A DNA stretch of 64,000 nt. Origin: Chlorocebus sabaeus (Eukaryota; Chordata; Mammalia; Primates; Cercopithecidae). The notes below the pieces were generated by a model. That model did not search any database and was not told where the DNA came from. It was given only the letters and a program-made list of their open reading frames with translations. Position 1 is the first letter of the stretch. Every line of letters begins with the position of its first letter. A program made the translations under genes and the position numbers. Below, in pieces: positions 37,260 to 49,978 of the stretch. The stretch lies in assembly GCF_047675955.1 (NCBI RefSeq), contig NC_132909.1:40041931-40105930 (forward strand). The letters run 5' to 3'.

Positions 37260-38071
37260 ACTTCATTTACAAAAATATCTTAGTATGAACTCTATGATGT
37301 TTTCTAAGCTGTAGTTTTTGAAATATGTTTCTTTCAAATTCATTACATTTGCAGGGTTTTTCTCCAGTATAAATTTCCTGACACTGAACAAAGTTCGGGC
37401 AACTTCTTTAGGGTTTTCTTCTAGTACAAAATGTATACAATAAGATCTGTGATACAAGTAAAGGTACTACAATCCTTTTAATGGTTGTAACGTTTGTCCT
37501 CAGAATAAATACTTTTTCACATTATAGGCTTTAATTTCTGAAAGACCTTCTCAGAATAATTGCATTTATAATACTTTTATTAAGTATGAACTCTCTGGTA
37601 TTGAGTAAGATGTGAGCAGATACCAGTGGCTTTTCTATAGTCTTTACCTTTTTACAATTTTTCTCGAGTATAAATGGTTTCCTGTGCAATAAGGTGTGAG
37701 CATTGGTTAAAGGTTTTGCCACATTCTTCACACTTGTAGAAGTTTTCTCCAGTATGAATTATTTTACCTACAATACAGCATGACCATTTAAAGGCTTTGT
37801 GATATTCCTCACATTTTTAGACTTTCTCGCCAGTATGAGTTCTTTTATGTTTAGAAAGTTTTGAGGTGTTGTCAAAGCATTGTCACATCGTTCAGGTTTG
37901 TAAAGTTTTTCTCCAGTATGATCTGAAGGCTTGTTAAAGGCTTTGCCACATTCCTTCACATTTGTAATTTCTCTTCAGTATGACTTATGTGTAGTAAGAC
38001 GTGAGGAATGGTTACAGGCTTGCCACATTCTTTACATTTGTAAGTTCTCTCTCCAGCATAAAATTTTCTCT

Positions 38072-38156
38072 CCACCATGCCCAGCTAATTTTTGTATTTT
38101 TAGTAGAGATGGGGATTCACCATGTTGGCCAGCCTGGTCTCAAACTCTTCACCTCA
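38072..38156 (-). mobile_element. Alu fragment inside the finger exon
   Basis: About 85 bases of the Alu middle, without head, tail or clear target duplication, lie between decayed fingers. This looks more like a patch left by a deletion or repair than a normal insertion. Confidence 0.85.
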
Positions 38157-38993
38157 ATCCATGTTTAGCATTGAGAAATGAGTTAAAGCTTTGCCACATT
38201 TTTCACCCTTGTAATTTTTCTCAAGTATGAATTCTTTTATGTTCAGTAAGTTTTGAGGACCACTTAAAAGCATTGCCACATTCTTCAAATTCTAGAGTTT
38301 CTCTCCAGTATAAATTATCTTCTGTTGAGCAAGGTTTGAGGACTATTTAAAGGCTTTGCCACATTCTTCACATTTGTAGGGTTTCTCTTCAGTATGAATT
38401 CTCTTATGTACAGCAAGGTGTGAGGACCAGTTAAAGGCTTTGCTACGTTCTTCACATTTGTAGGGTTTCTCTCCAGTATGAATTATCTTATGTTCAGTAA
38501 GGTTTGAGGACCACTTATAAGCTTTGCCACATTCTTTGCATTTGTAGGGTTTCTCTCTGGTATGAATCATTTCATATAAGGTAAGATTTGAGGAGGAGTA
38601 AAAGGTTTTGCCACATTCTTCACATTTGTAGAGTTTCTCTCCAGTATGAATTATCTTATGTCTAGTAAGGTTTGAAGACCACTTAAAAGCTTTGCCACAT
38701 TCTTCACATTTATAAGGTTTTTCTCCAATATGAATTATCTTATGTGCAGTAAGATTTGAGGACCACTTAAAATCTTTGCCAAATTCTTCACATTTGTAGT
38801 GTTTCTCTCTAGTATGAATTCTCTTATGTTCAGTAAGATTTGAGGACTGTTTAAAAGCTTTGCCACATTCTTCACATTTGAACAGTGTCTTTTCAGTGTG
38901 ACTTCTTTTATGTTGAGTAAAGGTCAATGGCTGTTTAAAGACTTTGCCACATTCTTCACATTTGTAGGAATTCTCTGTAGTATGAATTTTCTT

Positions 38994-39299
38994 TTTTTTT
39001 TTTTTTTCTTTGAGACAGAGTCTCGCTCTGTCGCCCAGGCTGGAGTGCGGTGGCCGGATCACAGCTCACTGCAAGCTCTGCCTCCCGGGTTTATGCCATT
39101 CTCCTGCCTCAGCCTCCGGAGTAGCTGGGACTACAGGCACCCGCCACCTTGCCTGGCTAGTTTTTTGTATTTTTTTTTTTTAGTAGAGATGGGGTTTCAC
39201 CGTGTTAGCCAGGATGGTCTCGATCTCCTGACCTCGTGATCCGCCCGTCTCGGCCTCCCAAAGTGCTGGGATTACAGGCTTGAGCCACCGCGCCCGGCC
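38994..39299 (-). mobile_element. AluY of Old World monkey type in the finger exon
   Basis: A full-length, low-divergence Alu in the same orientation as the pseudogene. ATGAATTTTCTT (38982-38993) and ATGAATCTTCTT (39300-39311) are its target duplications. It splits finger 1 from the rest of the array. Confidence 0.95.
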
Positions 39300-39664
39300 A
39301 TGAATCTTCTTATGTTGAGTTAGGTGTGAAAGCATGCAAAATTATTTGCCACATTGTTTACGTTTGAAAGAATTTTTTTCAGTATGTCTTATTTTATTAA
39401 TATTTGAATTTGGATATTTATAGAAGACTTTCACATATTTATCACACTGAAATATTTTGCTCTGGGTTGATGTCAAATATTGATTAAGTCCATGATAACC
39501 TCCTTTGTGCATCCTACCATCATCCAAACTTTTAAAGTTTTTTTTTCTTAGTTGTAAATTCTTATCTCCACACTTTGCATATGTTCTCAGTATCAAGTTT
39601 TGGAAAGATTCTTTTATGCCCTGCTCTGGCCACAGGTCTTGAGCAAAATGAGAACACATAACTG

Positions 39665-39986
39665 AAAGAAATAAAAATAACAAGTTACTCCAGTTGTTAG
39701 ACTCAGATAAACATACTTTACTAATCTAACCTATAAAGCTGTACAAACCACATAATCAAGACGGCACAGCAAAATGCCACAGGCCCTAATTCTTTCATAG
39801 ACGTATACATGTAGCAAAAACATACTGACCAAAATACACTTGCAGAAAATGTATACATGGGTTAACTGTGTGCAATGCCCAGGTAAAAACAGTGCAAAGA
39901 GCCACACAGAAAGACTGTGTTATAGTTACACAACACAGTTTTTCCTGGTCCCTAAGATAACAAAGCTTTTTAGGCAGTTAATTGCT
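39665..39986 (-). other. Intron upstream of the ZNF exon
   Basis: Single-copy DNA directly 5' of the finger exon on the minus strand. It provides the pyrimidine tract but no KRAB-B exon. Confidence 0.6.
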
Positions 39987-40280
39987 GGCTGGGCATGATG
40001 GCTAACACCCGTAAATCCCAACTCTTTGGGAGGCAGAGAGAGGTGGATCACCCAAGGTCAGAATTTTGAAACTAGCCTAGCCAAAATAGCAAAACCTCAT
40101 GTCTACTAAAAATTAAAAAATTTGCCAGGTATGGTGGCACACACCTGTAATCCCAGTTACTCTGAAGGCTGAAGCATGAGAATCACTTGAACTTGGGAGG
40201 TGGAGGTTGCAGTAAGCCAAGATCTCACCACTGCACTTCAGCCTGGGTGACAGAGCAATATTCTGTCTTAAAAAAAAAAA
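39987..40280 (+). mobile_element. Alu
   Basis: A diverged full-length Alu. CAGTTAATTGC and AAGTAATTGCC flank it. Confidence 0.92.
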
Positions 40281-40548
40281 AGTAATTGCCAAATCCTGGT
40301 TTCTTTTTTAAAAGATGAGAAAAACACTGGTGCATACATATTTATTTCTGGCTTCAAGGGGCCTTTCCAGACACTAGTTTCTTTCCTGCATTACATAAAG
40401 TGGTGAAAGAAATGGTGGGATACTTTGGATTGACAGTTTGAGTCTGCTGATACCAAACGTAAATGTTATAGCAGGAGAGAGAGTGCAGTATCACATACAG
40501 GAAACACGTGTAGCAAGTAGTTACTGACTATTAAAACAGAAATAAACT

Positions 40549-40846
40549 TTTTTTTTTCTTTTTTTTGAGACAGAGTCTTGCTCTGCTGCGCAGGCTGGAG
40601 TGCAGTGGCATGATCTCAGCTCATGGCAGCCTCCACCTCTTGGGTTCAAGCAATTCTCCTGCCTCAGCCTCCAGAGTAACTGGGACTAAAGCCACGTGCC
40701 ACCACACCCAGTTAATTTTTGTAGTTTTAGTAGAGATGGGGTTTCACAGTGTTAGCTAGGATAGTCTCGATCTCTGAACCTCGTGATCTGCCCGCTTTGG
40801 CCTCCCAAAGTGTTGGGATTACAGGCATGAGCCACCGTGCCTGGCT
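40549..40846 (-). mobile_element. Alu
   Basis: A full-length minus-strand Alu with the 10-bp target duplication GAAATAAACT at 40539-40548 and 40847-40856. Confidence 0.95.
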
Positions 40847-40889
40847 GAAATAAACTCTTTAACTAAAAAATAAAAACAAAATTTTAGAC

Positions 40890-41101
40890 AGGACACATCC
40901 TAAGTACATGTTTGAGAGACTCCCAGAGACTCTAGCAAAGACAATTGGTTTCAGACTATGCCAGGACAAAGCTACATTATAAGGATTGTTAGAGGTAGCT
41001 TTTTTAATGTTAAAATCTCAACCAAAGATTACAATGTATACAAAATATTAAGGCAACATGACCCAATAAAAAAAATATAAAATATTTAGAAGGCAACCAT
41101 A
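40890..41101 (+). mobile_element. Old L1M, 5' portion (probable)
   Basis: AAGGCAACATGACC-like text near 41050 resembles the start of the L1M ORF1 region, and the same element appears to resume at about 47595. It is very diverged. Confidence 0.5.
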
Positions 41102-41425
41102 GCCAGGTGTGGTGTCTCATGCCTGTAATCCCAGCACTTTGGGAGGCTGAGTTGGGCAGATTACGAGGTCAGGAGTTCGACACCAGCCTGGCCAACATGG
41201 TGGAACTCTGTCTTTCCTAAAACTACAAAAATTAGGCGGGCATGGTGGTGTGTTCCTCTAATCCCAGCTACTCAGGAGGCTGAGGCAGAAGAATCGCTTA
41301 AACCGGGACGCAGAGTTTGCAGCGAGCCAAGATCATACCACTGCACTCCAGCCTGGGTGACAGAATGAGATTCTCTCTCAAAAAAAAAAAAAAAAAAAAG
41401 AAGAAGAAAAAGAAAAGAAAGGAAC
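41102..41425 (+). mobile_element. Alu
   Basis: A full-length Alu with an AAG-rich tail. AAGGCAACCAT before and AAAGGAACCAT after suggest a target duplication. The L1PA begins directly after it. Confidence 0.92.
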
Positions 41426-41427
41426 CA

Positions 41428-42465
41428 TAAAGAGGGGGCACCCAAGATGGCCGAACAGGAACAGCTCCAGCCCCCAGCTCCCAGTGTGAGCAACACGGAA
41501 GATGAGTGATTTCTGCATTTTCAACTGAGGTACCGGGTTCATCTCACTGGGGCATGTCGGACCGTCGGTGCTGGTCAGTAGGTGCAGCCCGACCAGCAAG
41601 AGCTGAAGCAGGGTGAGGCATCGCCACACCTGGGAAGTGAAAGAGGAAGGGAATTCCTTTTCCTAGCCAAGGGAAATTGAGACACACAACACCTGGAAAA
41701 TCAGGTAAATCCCATCCTAATACTGTGCTTTACCAAGGGTCTTAGCAAATGGCATACCAGGAGATTATATCCCACACCTGGCCTGGAGGGTTCCACACCC
41801 ATGGAGCCTCCCTCATTGCTAGCACAGCCGTCTGAGATCTAACTGCAAGGTGGCAGCAAGGCTGGGAGAGGGGCGCCCGCCATTGCTGAGGCTTAATTAG
41901 GTAAACAAAGCAGCTGGGAAGCTCGAATTGGGTGGAGCCCACCACAGCTCAAGGAAGCCTGCCTTCCTCTGTAGACTCCACCTCTGAGGACAGGGCATAG
42001 CTAAACAAAAAGTAGCAGAAACCTCTGCAGATGTAAATGTCCCTGTCTGACAGCTTTGAAGAGAGCAGTGGTTCTCCCAGCATGGAGGTTGAGATCTGAG
42101 AACGGACAGACTGCCTGCTCAAGTGGGTCCCTGACCCCTGAGTAGCCTAACTGGGAGACATCCCCTACTAGGTGCAGACCGACACCTCACACCTCACAGG
42201 GCTGGGTACACTTCTGAGATGAAGCTTCCAGAGCAAGAATCAGACAGCAACACTCACTGTTCAGCAATATTCTATCTTCTGCAGCCTCTGCTACTGATAC
42301 TCAGGCAAACAGCGTCTGGAGTGGACCTCAAGCAAACTCCAACAGACCTGCAGCTGAGGGTCCTGACTGTTAGAAGGAAAATTAACAAACAGAAAGGACA
42401 CCCACACCAAAACTCCATCAGTACATCACCATCATCAAAGACCAAAGGCAGATAGAACCACAAAG
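41428..42465 (+). promoter_or_regulatory. L1PA 5' UTR (internal promoter)
   Basis: GC-richer 5' UTR with the YY1-like AAGATGGCCG at about 41438-41452 that directs L1 initiation. Its activity is not known. Confidence 0.8.
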
Positions 42466-43489
42466 ATAGGGAAAAAGCAGTGCAGAAAAGCTGGAAATTC
42501 AAAAAAACAGAGCACATCTCCCCCACCAAAGGAACACAGCTCATCGCCAGCAATGGAACAAAGCTGGATGGAGAATGACTTTGATGAGTTGAGAGAAGAA
42601 GGCTTCAGTTGATCAAACTTCTCACTTCTCAGAGCTGAAGGAGGAACTACGTAACCAGAGCAAAGAAACTAAAAACCTTGAAAAAAGAATGGATGAATGG
42701 ATAAAGAGAATAGTCAATGCAGAGAAGACCATAAAAGAACTGATAGAGATGAAAACCATGACATGAGAACAACGTGACAAGTGCGCAAGCTTCAGTAACC
42801 AACTCGATCAACTGGAAGAAAGAGTATCAGTGATTGAAGATCAAATGAATGAAATGAAGTGAGAAGAGAAGTGTAGAGAAAAAAGAGTAAAAAGAAATGA
42901 ACAAAGCCTCCAAGAAATATGGGATTATGTGAAAAGACCAAATCTATGTCTGATTGGTGTGCCTGAAAGTGACGGGGAAAATGGAACCAAGTTGGAAAAC
43001 ATTCTGCAGGATATCATCCAGGAGAACTTCCCCAACCTAGTAAGGCAGGTCAACATTCAAATTCAGGAAATACAGAGAACGTCACAAAGATACTCCTTGA
43101 GAAGAGCAACTCCAAGACACATAATTGTCAGATTCACCAAAGTTGTAATGAAGGAAAAAATGTTAAGGGCAGCCAGAGAGAAAGGTCGAGTTACCCACAA
43201 AGGGAAGCCCATCAGACTAACAACAGATCTCTCAGCAGAAACTCTCCAAGCCAGAAGAGAGTGGGGGCCAATATTCAACATTCTAAAAGAAAAGAATTTT
43301 CAACCCAGAATTTCATATCCAGCCAAACTAAGTTTCATAAGTGAAGGAGAAATAAAATCCTTTACAGACAAGCAAATGCTTGGAGATTTTGTCGCCACCA
43401 GACCTGCCCTACAAGAGATCCTGAAGGAAGCACTAAACATGGAAAGGAACAACCGGTACCAGCAATTGCAAAAACATGCCAAAATGTAA
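42466..43489 (+). pseudogene. L1PA ORF1, dead
   Basis: ORF1p is the L1 RNA-binding trimer. The start codon has changed to ATA (42466-42468), TGA stops the frame at 42610-42612, and a frameshift lies before 42929. From 42929 the RNA-recognition and C-terminal domains (186 codons) are open to the natural stop. Confidence 0.9.
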
Positions 43490-43559
43490 AGAGCATTGAT
43501 GCTAGGAAGAAACTGCATCAACTAACCAGCTATTATATAAATAATCAGCTAATATCATA

Positions 43560-46500
43560 ATGACAGGATCAAGTTCACACATAACAATATTAACCTTAAA
43601 TGTAAATGGACTACATGGTCCATTAAAAGACATAGACTGGCAAATTGGATAGAGTCAAGACACGTCAGTTTGCTGTATTCAGGAGACCCATCTCACATGC
43701 AGAGACATACATAGGCTCAAAATGAAGGGATGGAGGAAGATCTACCAAGCAAATGAAAAACAAAAAAAAGCAGGGGTTGCAATCCTAGTCTCTGATAAAA
43801 CAGACTTTAAACCATCAAAAATCAAAAGAGACAAAGAAGGCCATTATGTAATGGTAAAGGGATCAATTCATCAGGAAGAGCTAACTCTCCTAAATATATA
43901 TGCACCCAATACAGGAGCACTCAGATTCATAAAGCAAGTCCTTAGACACTTGAAAAGAGACTTAGACTCCCATACAATAATCATGGGAGACTTTAAGACC
44001 CCACTGTCAACATCAGACAGATCAACGAGAGAGAAAGTTAACAAGGATATCCAGGAATAGAACTCAACTCTGCACCAAGTGGACCTAATAGACATCCACA
44101 GAACTCTTCACCACAAATCTACAGAATATACATTCTTCTCAGCACCACATCACACTTATTCCAAAATTGACCACATAGTTGGAAGTAAAGCACTCCACAG
44201 CAAATGTAAAAGAACAGAAATTATAACAAACTGTCTCTCAGACCATAGTGCAATCGAACTAGAACTCAGGACTAAGAAAATCAATCAAAACCATTCAACT
44301 ACATGGAAATTGAACAACCTGCTCCTGAATGACTACAAGGTACATAACGAAATGAATGCAGAAATAAAGATGTTCTTTGAAACCAATGAGAACAAAGATA
44401 CAACATGCCAGAATCTCTGGGACACATTTAAAGCAGTGTGTAGAGGGAAATTTATAGCACTAAATGCCCACAAGAGAAAGCAGGAAAGATCTAAAATTGA
44501 CACCCTAACATCAAAATTAAAAGAACTAGAGAAGCAAGAGCAAACACATTCAAAAGCTAGCAGAAGGCAAGAAATAACTAAGATCAGAGCAGAACTGAAG
44601 GAGATAGAGACACAAAAAAACCCTCCAAAAAATCAATGAATCCAGGAGCTGGTTTTTTGAAAAATCAACAAAATTGATAGACCACTAGCAAGACTAATAA
44701 AGAAGAAAAGAAGAAGAATCAAATAGATGCAATAAAAAATGATAAAGGGGATATCATCGCCAACCCCACAGAAATAAAAAGTACCATCAGAGAATACTAT
44801 AAACACCTCTACACAAATAAACTAGAAAACCTAGACAAAATAGATAATTTCCTGGACACTTACACTCTCCCAAGACTAAACCAGGAAGAAGTTGAATCCC
44901 TGAATAGACCAATAACAGGCTCTGAAATTGAGGAAATAATTAATAGCCTACCAACCAAAAAAAGTCCAGGACCAGACGGATTCACAGCCAAATTCTACCA
45001 GAGGTACAAGGAGGAGCTGGTACCATTCCTTCTGAAACTATTTCAATCAATAGAAAAAGAGGGAATCCTCCCTAACTCATTTTATGAGGTAAACATCATC
45101 CTGATACCAAAGCATGGCAGAGATACAAAAAAAGAAGAGACTTTTAGACCCATATCCCTGATGAACATCGATGCAAAAATCCTCAATAAAATACTGGCAA
45201 ACCAAATCCAGCAGCACATCAAAAAGCTTATCCACCATGATCAAGTGGGCTTCATCCCTGGGATGTAAGGCTGGTTCAACATATGGAAATCAATAAACAT
45301 AATCCAGCATATAAACAGAACCAAAGACAAAAACCACATGATTATCTCAATAGATGCAGAAAAGGCCTTTGACAAAATTCAACAGCCCTTCATGCTAAAA
45401 ACTCAATAAATTCAGTATTGATGGAACGTATCTCAAAATAATAAGAGCTATTTATGACAAACCCACAGCCAATATCATACTGAATGGGCAAAAACTGGAA
45501 GCATTCCCTTTGAAAACTGGCACAAGACAGGGATGCCCTCTGTCACCACTCCTATTCAACATAGTGTTGGAAGTTCTGGCTAGGGTAATCAGGCAAGAGA
45601 AAGATATAAAGGTATTCACTTAGGAAGAGAAGTCAAATTGTCCCTGTTTGCAGATGACAAGATTGTATATTTAGAAAACCCCATTGTCTCAGCCCAAAAT
45701 CTCTTTATTCTGATAAACAGCTTCAGCAAAGTCTCAGGATACAAAATCAATGGGCAAAAATCACAAGCATTCTTATACACCATTAACAGACAAAGAGAGC
45801 CAAATCATGAATGAATTCCCATTCACAATAGCCTCAAAGGGAATAAAATACCTAGGAATCCAACTTACAAGGGATGTAAAGGACCTCTTCAAGGAGAACT
45901 ACAAACCACTGCTCATGAAATAAAAGAGGACACAAACAAATGGAAGAACATACCATGCTCATGGATAGGAAGAATCAATATTGTGAAAATGGCCATACTG
46001 CCCAAGGTAATTTATAGATTCAATGCCATTCCCATTAAACTACCAATGACTTTCTTCACAGAATTGGAAAAAACTGCTTTAAAGTTCATATGGAACCAGA
46101 AAAGACCCTGCATTGCCAAGACAATCCTAAGCCAAAAGAACAAAGCTGAAGGCATCACACTACCTGACTTCAAACTATACTACAAGGCTACAGTAACCAA
46201 AACAGCATGGTACTGGTACCAAAACAGAGATATAGACCAATGGAACAGGACAGAACCCTCAGAAATAATACCACACATCTACAACAATCTTTGACAAATC
46301 TGACAAAAACAAGAAGTGGGGAAAGGATTCCCTGTTTAATAAATGGTGCTGGGAAAATTGGCTAGCCATAAGTAGAAAACTGAAACTGGATCCTTTCCTT
46401 ATTCCTTATATGAAAATTAATTCAAGATGGATTAGAGACTTAAATGTTAGACCTAAAACCATAAAAACCCTGGAAGAAAACCTAGGTAATACCATTCAGG

Positions 46501-47381
46501 ACATAGGCATGGGCAAGGACTTCATGTCTAAAACACCAAAAGCAACGACAACAAAAGCCAAAATTGACAAATGGGATCTAATTAAACTAAATAACTTCTG
46601 CACAGCAAAAGAAACTACCCTCAGAGTGAACAGGCAACCTACAGAATGGGAGAAAATTTTTGCAATCTACTCATCTGACAAAGGGCTAATATCCAGAACC
46701 TACAAAGAACTCAAACAAATTTACAAGCATAAAACAAACAATCCCATCAAAAAGTGGGCAAAGGATATGAACAGACATTTCTCAAAAGAAGACATTCATA
46801 CAGCCAACAGACACATGAAAAAATGCTCATCATCACTCACCATCAGAGAAATGCAAATCAAAACCACAATGAGATACCATCTCACACCAGTTAGAATGGC
46901 TAACATTAAGAAGTCAGGAAATAACAGGTGCTGGAGAGGATGTGGAAAAAAAGGAACACTTCTACACTGTTGGTGGGAATGTAAACTAGTTCAATCATTG
47001 TGGAAAACAGTGTGGCGATTCCTCAAGGATCTAGAATTAGAAATACCATTTGACCCAGCCATCCCATTACTGGGGATATACCCAAAGGATTATAAATCAT
47101 GCTGCTATAAAGACACATGCACACATATGTCTATTGCAGCACTATTCACGATAGCAAAGACTTGGAATCAACCCAAATGTCCATCAGTGACAGATTGGAT
47201 TAAGAAAATGTGGCACGTATACACCATGGAATACTATGCAGCCATTAAAAAGGATGAGTTCATGTCCTTTGTAGGGACATGGATGCAGCTGGAGACCATC
47301 ATTCTCAGCAAACTATCACAAGAGCAGAAAACCAAATACCACATGTTCTCACTCATAGGTGGGAATCAAACAATGAGATGA
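43560..47381 (+). pseudogene. L1PA ORF2, dead but nearly full length
   Basis: From ATG 43560 to TGA 47379-47381 the length is 1274 codons including the stop, close to the usual 1275-residue protein, so net indels are few. Open pieces are 43722-44060 and 44079-44639 (endonuclease and linker), 45983-46294, and the C-terminal 323 codons at 46410-47381 with the C-x3-C zinc-knuckle region. The reverse transcriptase F-A-D-D motif is kept at 45647-45658. Stops and frameshifts lie between. Confidence 0.93.
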
Positions 47382-47707
47382 CTTGGACACAGGAAGGGAA
47401 ACATCACACACCGGGTCCTATTGTGGGGAGGGGGTAGCGGGGAGGGATAGCATTAGGAGATATACCTAATGTAAATGACGAGTTAATGGGTGCAGTACAC
47501 CACCAACATGGCACATCTATATATATGTAACAAACCTGCATGTTGGGCACATGTACCCTAGAACTTAAAGTATAATAATAATAATAATAAAATTTTTAAA
47601 ATGAAACAATTATTTTAAAAAACTTCAATAAGATGCAAAGAACACAGATAACTAAAAAATTTTAGGAAACAACACAGAAACAGAATTAGAAGTATAATAT
47701 ACAAGTA

Positions 47708-47827
47708 GGCCAAGCATGGTGGCTCACACCTATAATAATAAAACTTTGGGATGCTGAGGCAGGAGCATTGCTTGGGATCAGGAGTTCAAGACCAACCTGG
47801 CCAAATAGCAAAATGACATCTCATTTT
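47708..47827 (+). mobile_element. Alu left-arm fragment
   Basis: About the first 120 bases of an Alu. Its A-rich end has become the GATA microsatellite. Confidence 0.85.
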
Positions 47828-47829
47828 TT

Positions 47830-47882
47830 AGATAGATAGATAGATAGATAGATAGATACATAGATAGATAGATAGATAGATG

Positions 47883-47928
<46 letters not shown>

Positions 47929-47957
47929 GGTATAAATATAGATAGATAGAAAGAGAG
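47830..47957. repeat. (GATA)n microsatellite
   Basis: About 30 GATA units with CATA and GGAT interruptions, in the tail position of an Alu fragment. It is likely to vary in length between individuals. Confidence 0.95.
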
Positions 47958-48216
47958 AAATAAAAACCATAAAAACAACCACACAAAAATCCTGCAGTTA
48001 AAGTAAACAATGGCAGAACTGAAGAAGTGTAATAGAAAATTTTAACAGGAGACTCAATTATAAAAAAGAAAATTCAACAAACTCAAAAACACGTCATTTG
48101 AAAGTGATCAATCATAAAGTGAACAAATTGACACATTTTAGAATTTTCAGAAGAACACAGAGAGAAAGAATAAAAGTGACTGAAAGACAAAATGTCTGAA
48201 AACTTTCCAAATATAT

Positions 48217-48497
48217 GCTGAACACAGTGGCTCACACCAGGACTCTGAGAGGCCAAGGTGGGTAAGTGGCTTGAGCTCAAGTGTTTGAGACCAGCCTGGA
48301 AAATATGACAAATCCCATCTCTACAAAAATATACAAAAATTAGCCAGACAGGGTGACAATACCTTTAGTTTCAACTACTTGGGTGGCAGATGTGGGAAGA
48401 TCGCTTGAGTCTGAAAGGCAGAGGTTGCAGTGAGCTGAGATCATGCCACAGCACTTCAGCTTGGGTGACAGAGTGAGACCCTGTCTCAGAAAAAACC
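48217..48497 (+). mobile_element. Alu
   Basis: A diverged Alu in L1M ORF1. ACTTTCCAAAT and CCTTTCCAAAT flank it. Confidence 0.92.
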
Positions 48498-49205
48498 TTT
48501 CCAAATTTAGAAAAGGATATGAACATCCAGTTTTATGAAGCTCAATTTATCTACAGAGAAAAATATATAAGCCTAATAAGGATTAACCTAGAACACATTA
48601 TCATTAAATTGCCAACATTTACAGATAAAGCACAAATCTTGAAAACGGGAAGAGATAAGAGATTCTTTGCATACAAGAGAACTTTTATGTAATCAGTGGA
48701 TTTTTCAGCAAAAATATTGCAAGCCAGAATATTCAATTATATATTTAAAATACTGAAAGAAGAAAAGAAAAACCTGACAACTAAAAAGAATATATCCAGT
48801 AAAGCTGTCTTTTAGACATAAAAGAGATCAAGACATTTCAAGACAAAGGGAAAAGGTGAGGAAATATATCACCACTCAACCTGCCTTATAAGAAATGATA
48901 CAGGGAATTCTTCACATTAAAATGGTGGAATGATAACTAACAATAAGTATAAATGTCACCAGAAAGATAAGTATGTAGTGAAATTCAGAATATTGTAATA
49001 GTTTTGTAAAAATACTTTAAACTCTAAAATAAGATCATACAAAAAGTATTAAAAATAAAGACTGTGACAATAATTTTTTAATAAATATACAACATAAAAA
49101 GTTATAAAGTATGACTATATAGTATTAAGTGTGTAAAAGAAGAAAATGTGTACAGTTTTTACATACACAGAAGTTAAATTGTTATCATCCTAAACTAGAC
49201 TGTTA

Positions 49206-49465
49206 AAATCCCAGCATTTTGGGAGACTGAGGTGGGAGAATTACTTGAGCTCAGGAGTTTGATACTGGCCTGAGCAACATAATGAGACATTTCTCTATGA
49301 AAAAAAACAAATAGCTGGCTGTTGTGGAGCCTACCTGTAGTCTCAGCCACCTTGGTGCCTGAGATGGGAGGACTACTTGAGCCCAGGAGGTTGGGGTTAC
49401 AGAGGGCTGTGACCATGCCACTGTGTTCTAGCTTGGGCAACAAAGCATAACCCTGTCTTGACACA
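49206..49465 (+). mobile_element. Alu, old, 5' truncated
   Basis: A highly diverged Alu lacking its first 30 bases. Confidence 0.88.
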
Positions 49466-49684
49466 AACTAACACAACCATAGGAAAGATGGGACAAGAAT
49501 AAAATATTTTTAAAAATTTAAATACACAGAAAAAAACAAAATCACAATAGTAACTTATTAGTAGTAACCTATCACTATTTTACATATAGAGAATAAATTA
49601 TCCAATAAACAGACACAGCTACTATACACAATGTCATCTCCACATTTTAGGTTAAAATTAAATAGCCATTGTAATAGAATTAAA

Positions 49685-49978
49685 AGGTGGGAACTTTAAG
49701 AATTTATTAGGCCATAAGCAACCTAACCCTCATGAATGGATAAAGGTTCTTATCATGAGATGGGTTAATTATAACAAGAGAGGGTCTCTTATGAAAGGCA
49801 GCTGTCTCTTCCTCATGCCTTTGGCTATGTTATTATACAGAACAAGGCCTTCAACAGATGCGTGTTATATTCTTTGCCATCCCAGCCTCCAGAATCATGA
49901 GGCAAAGAAATTTTTGCTTTTCATAAAATACTTAGCCTGTGATACACTGATATAGCAACAAATAACACGCTGAAACTG
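49685..49978 (+). mobile_element. ERVL-MaLR-like LTR
   Basis: CTCATGAATGGAT, then CCAGCCTCCAGAATCATGAG, and a GCCTGTGATAC...TATAGCAAC end are the usual order in MLT/MST-type LTRs. It lies in the L1M. The subfamily was not determined. Confidence 0.65.

Larger units (their letters stand above)
37260..39661 (-). pseudogene. KRAB-ZNF-type C2H2 zinc-finger exon, pseudogene
   Basis: This is the last exon of a gene in the primate 19p12 / ZNF91-like KRAB-ZNF class; intact relatives are nuclear DNA-binding repressors. A good splice acceptor (pyrimidine tract then CAG at 39662-39664) precedes the exon. The exon then encodes the family's linker (M-C-S-H-F-A-Q-D-L near its start) and C2H2 fingers with H-T-G-E-K-P-Y linkers. 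Damage: TAA in finger 1 (39342-39344), a young Alu at 38994-39299, seven readable fingers at 38346-38990, and a TAG in the next finger (38343-38345). Decayed fingers continue to about 37260, with frameshifts and an Alu fragment. Some readable fingers have lost a metal ligand (C to F, H to Y, C to R). Which paralogue it is cannot be told from the sequence alone. Confidence 0.92.
41428..47590 (+). mobile_element. L1PA, full length
   Basis: About 6.16 kb with an L1PA 5' UTR (GGGGGCACCCAAGATGGCCG), both ORFs, the G-rich 3' UTR segment at 47420-47450 and an AAT-repeat tail. It holds no inserted element. It is the youngest L1 in the window but is inactivated. Confidence 0.95.
47595..49195 (+). mobile_element. 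Old L1M, ORF1 and inter-ORF region
   Basis: Highly diverged L1M ORF1 text on the plus strand. Recognisable phrases are GAAAACTTTCCAAAT, a remnant of the RNA-binding domain, and a CTGCCTTATAAGAAATG end. Two Alus and a GATA repeat interrupt it. It probably continues the piece at 40890-41101, with the Alu and L1PA inserted between. Confidence 0.75.

Noticed and set aside
47830..47957. CRISPR-like regular repetition
   Set aside because: It is a 4-base microsatellite without spacers.
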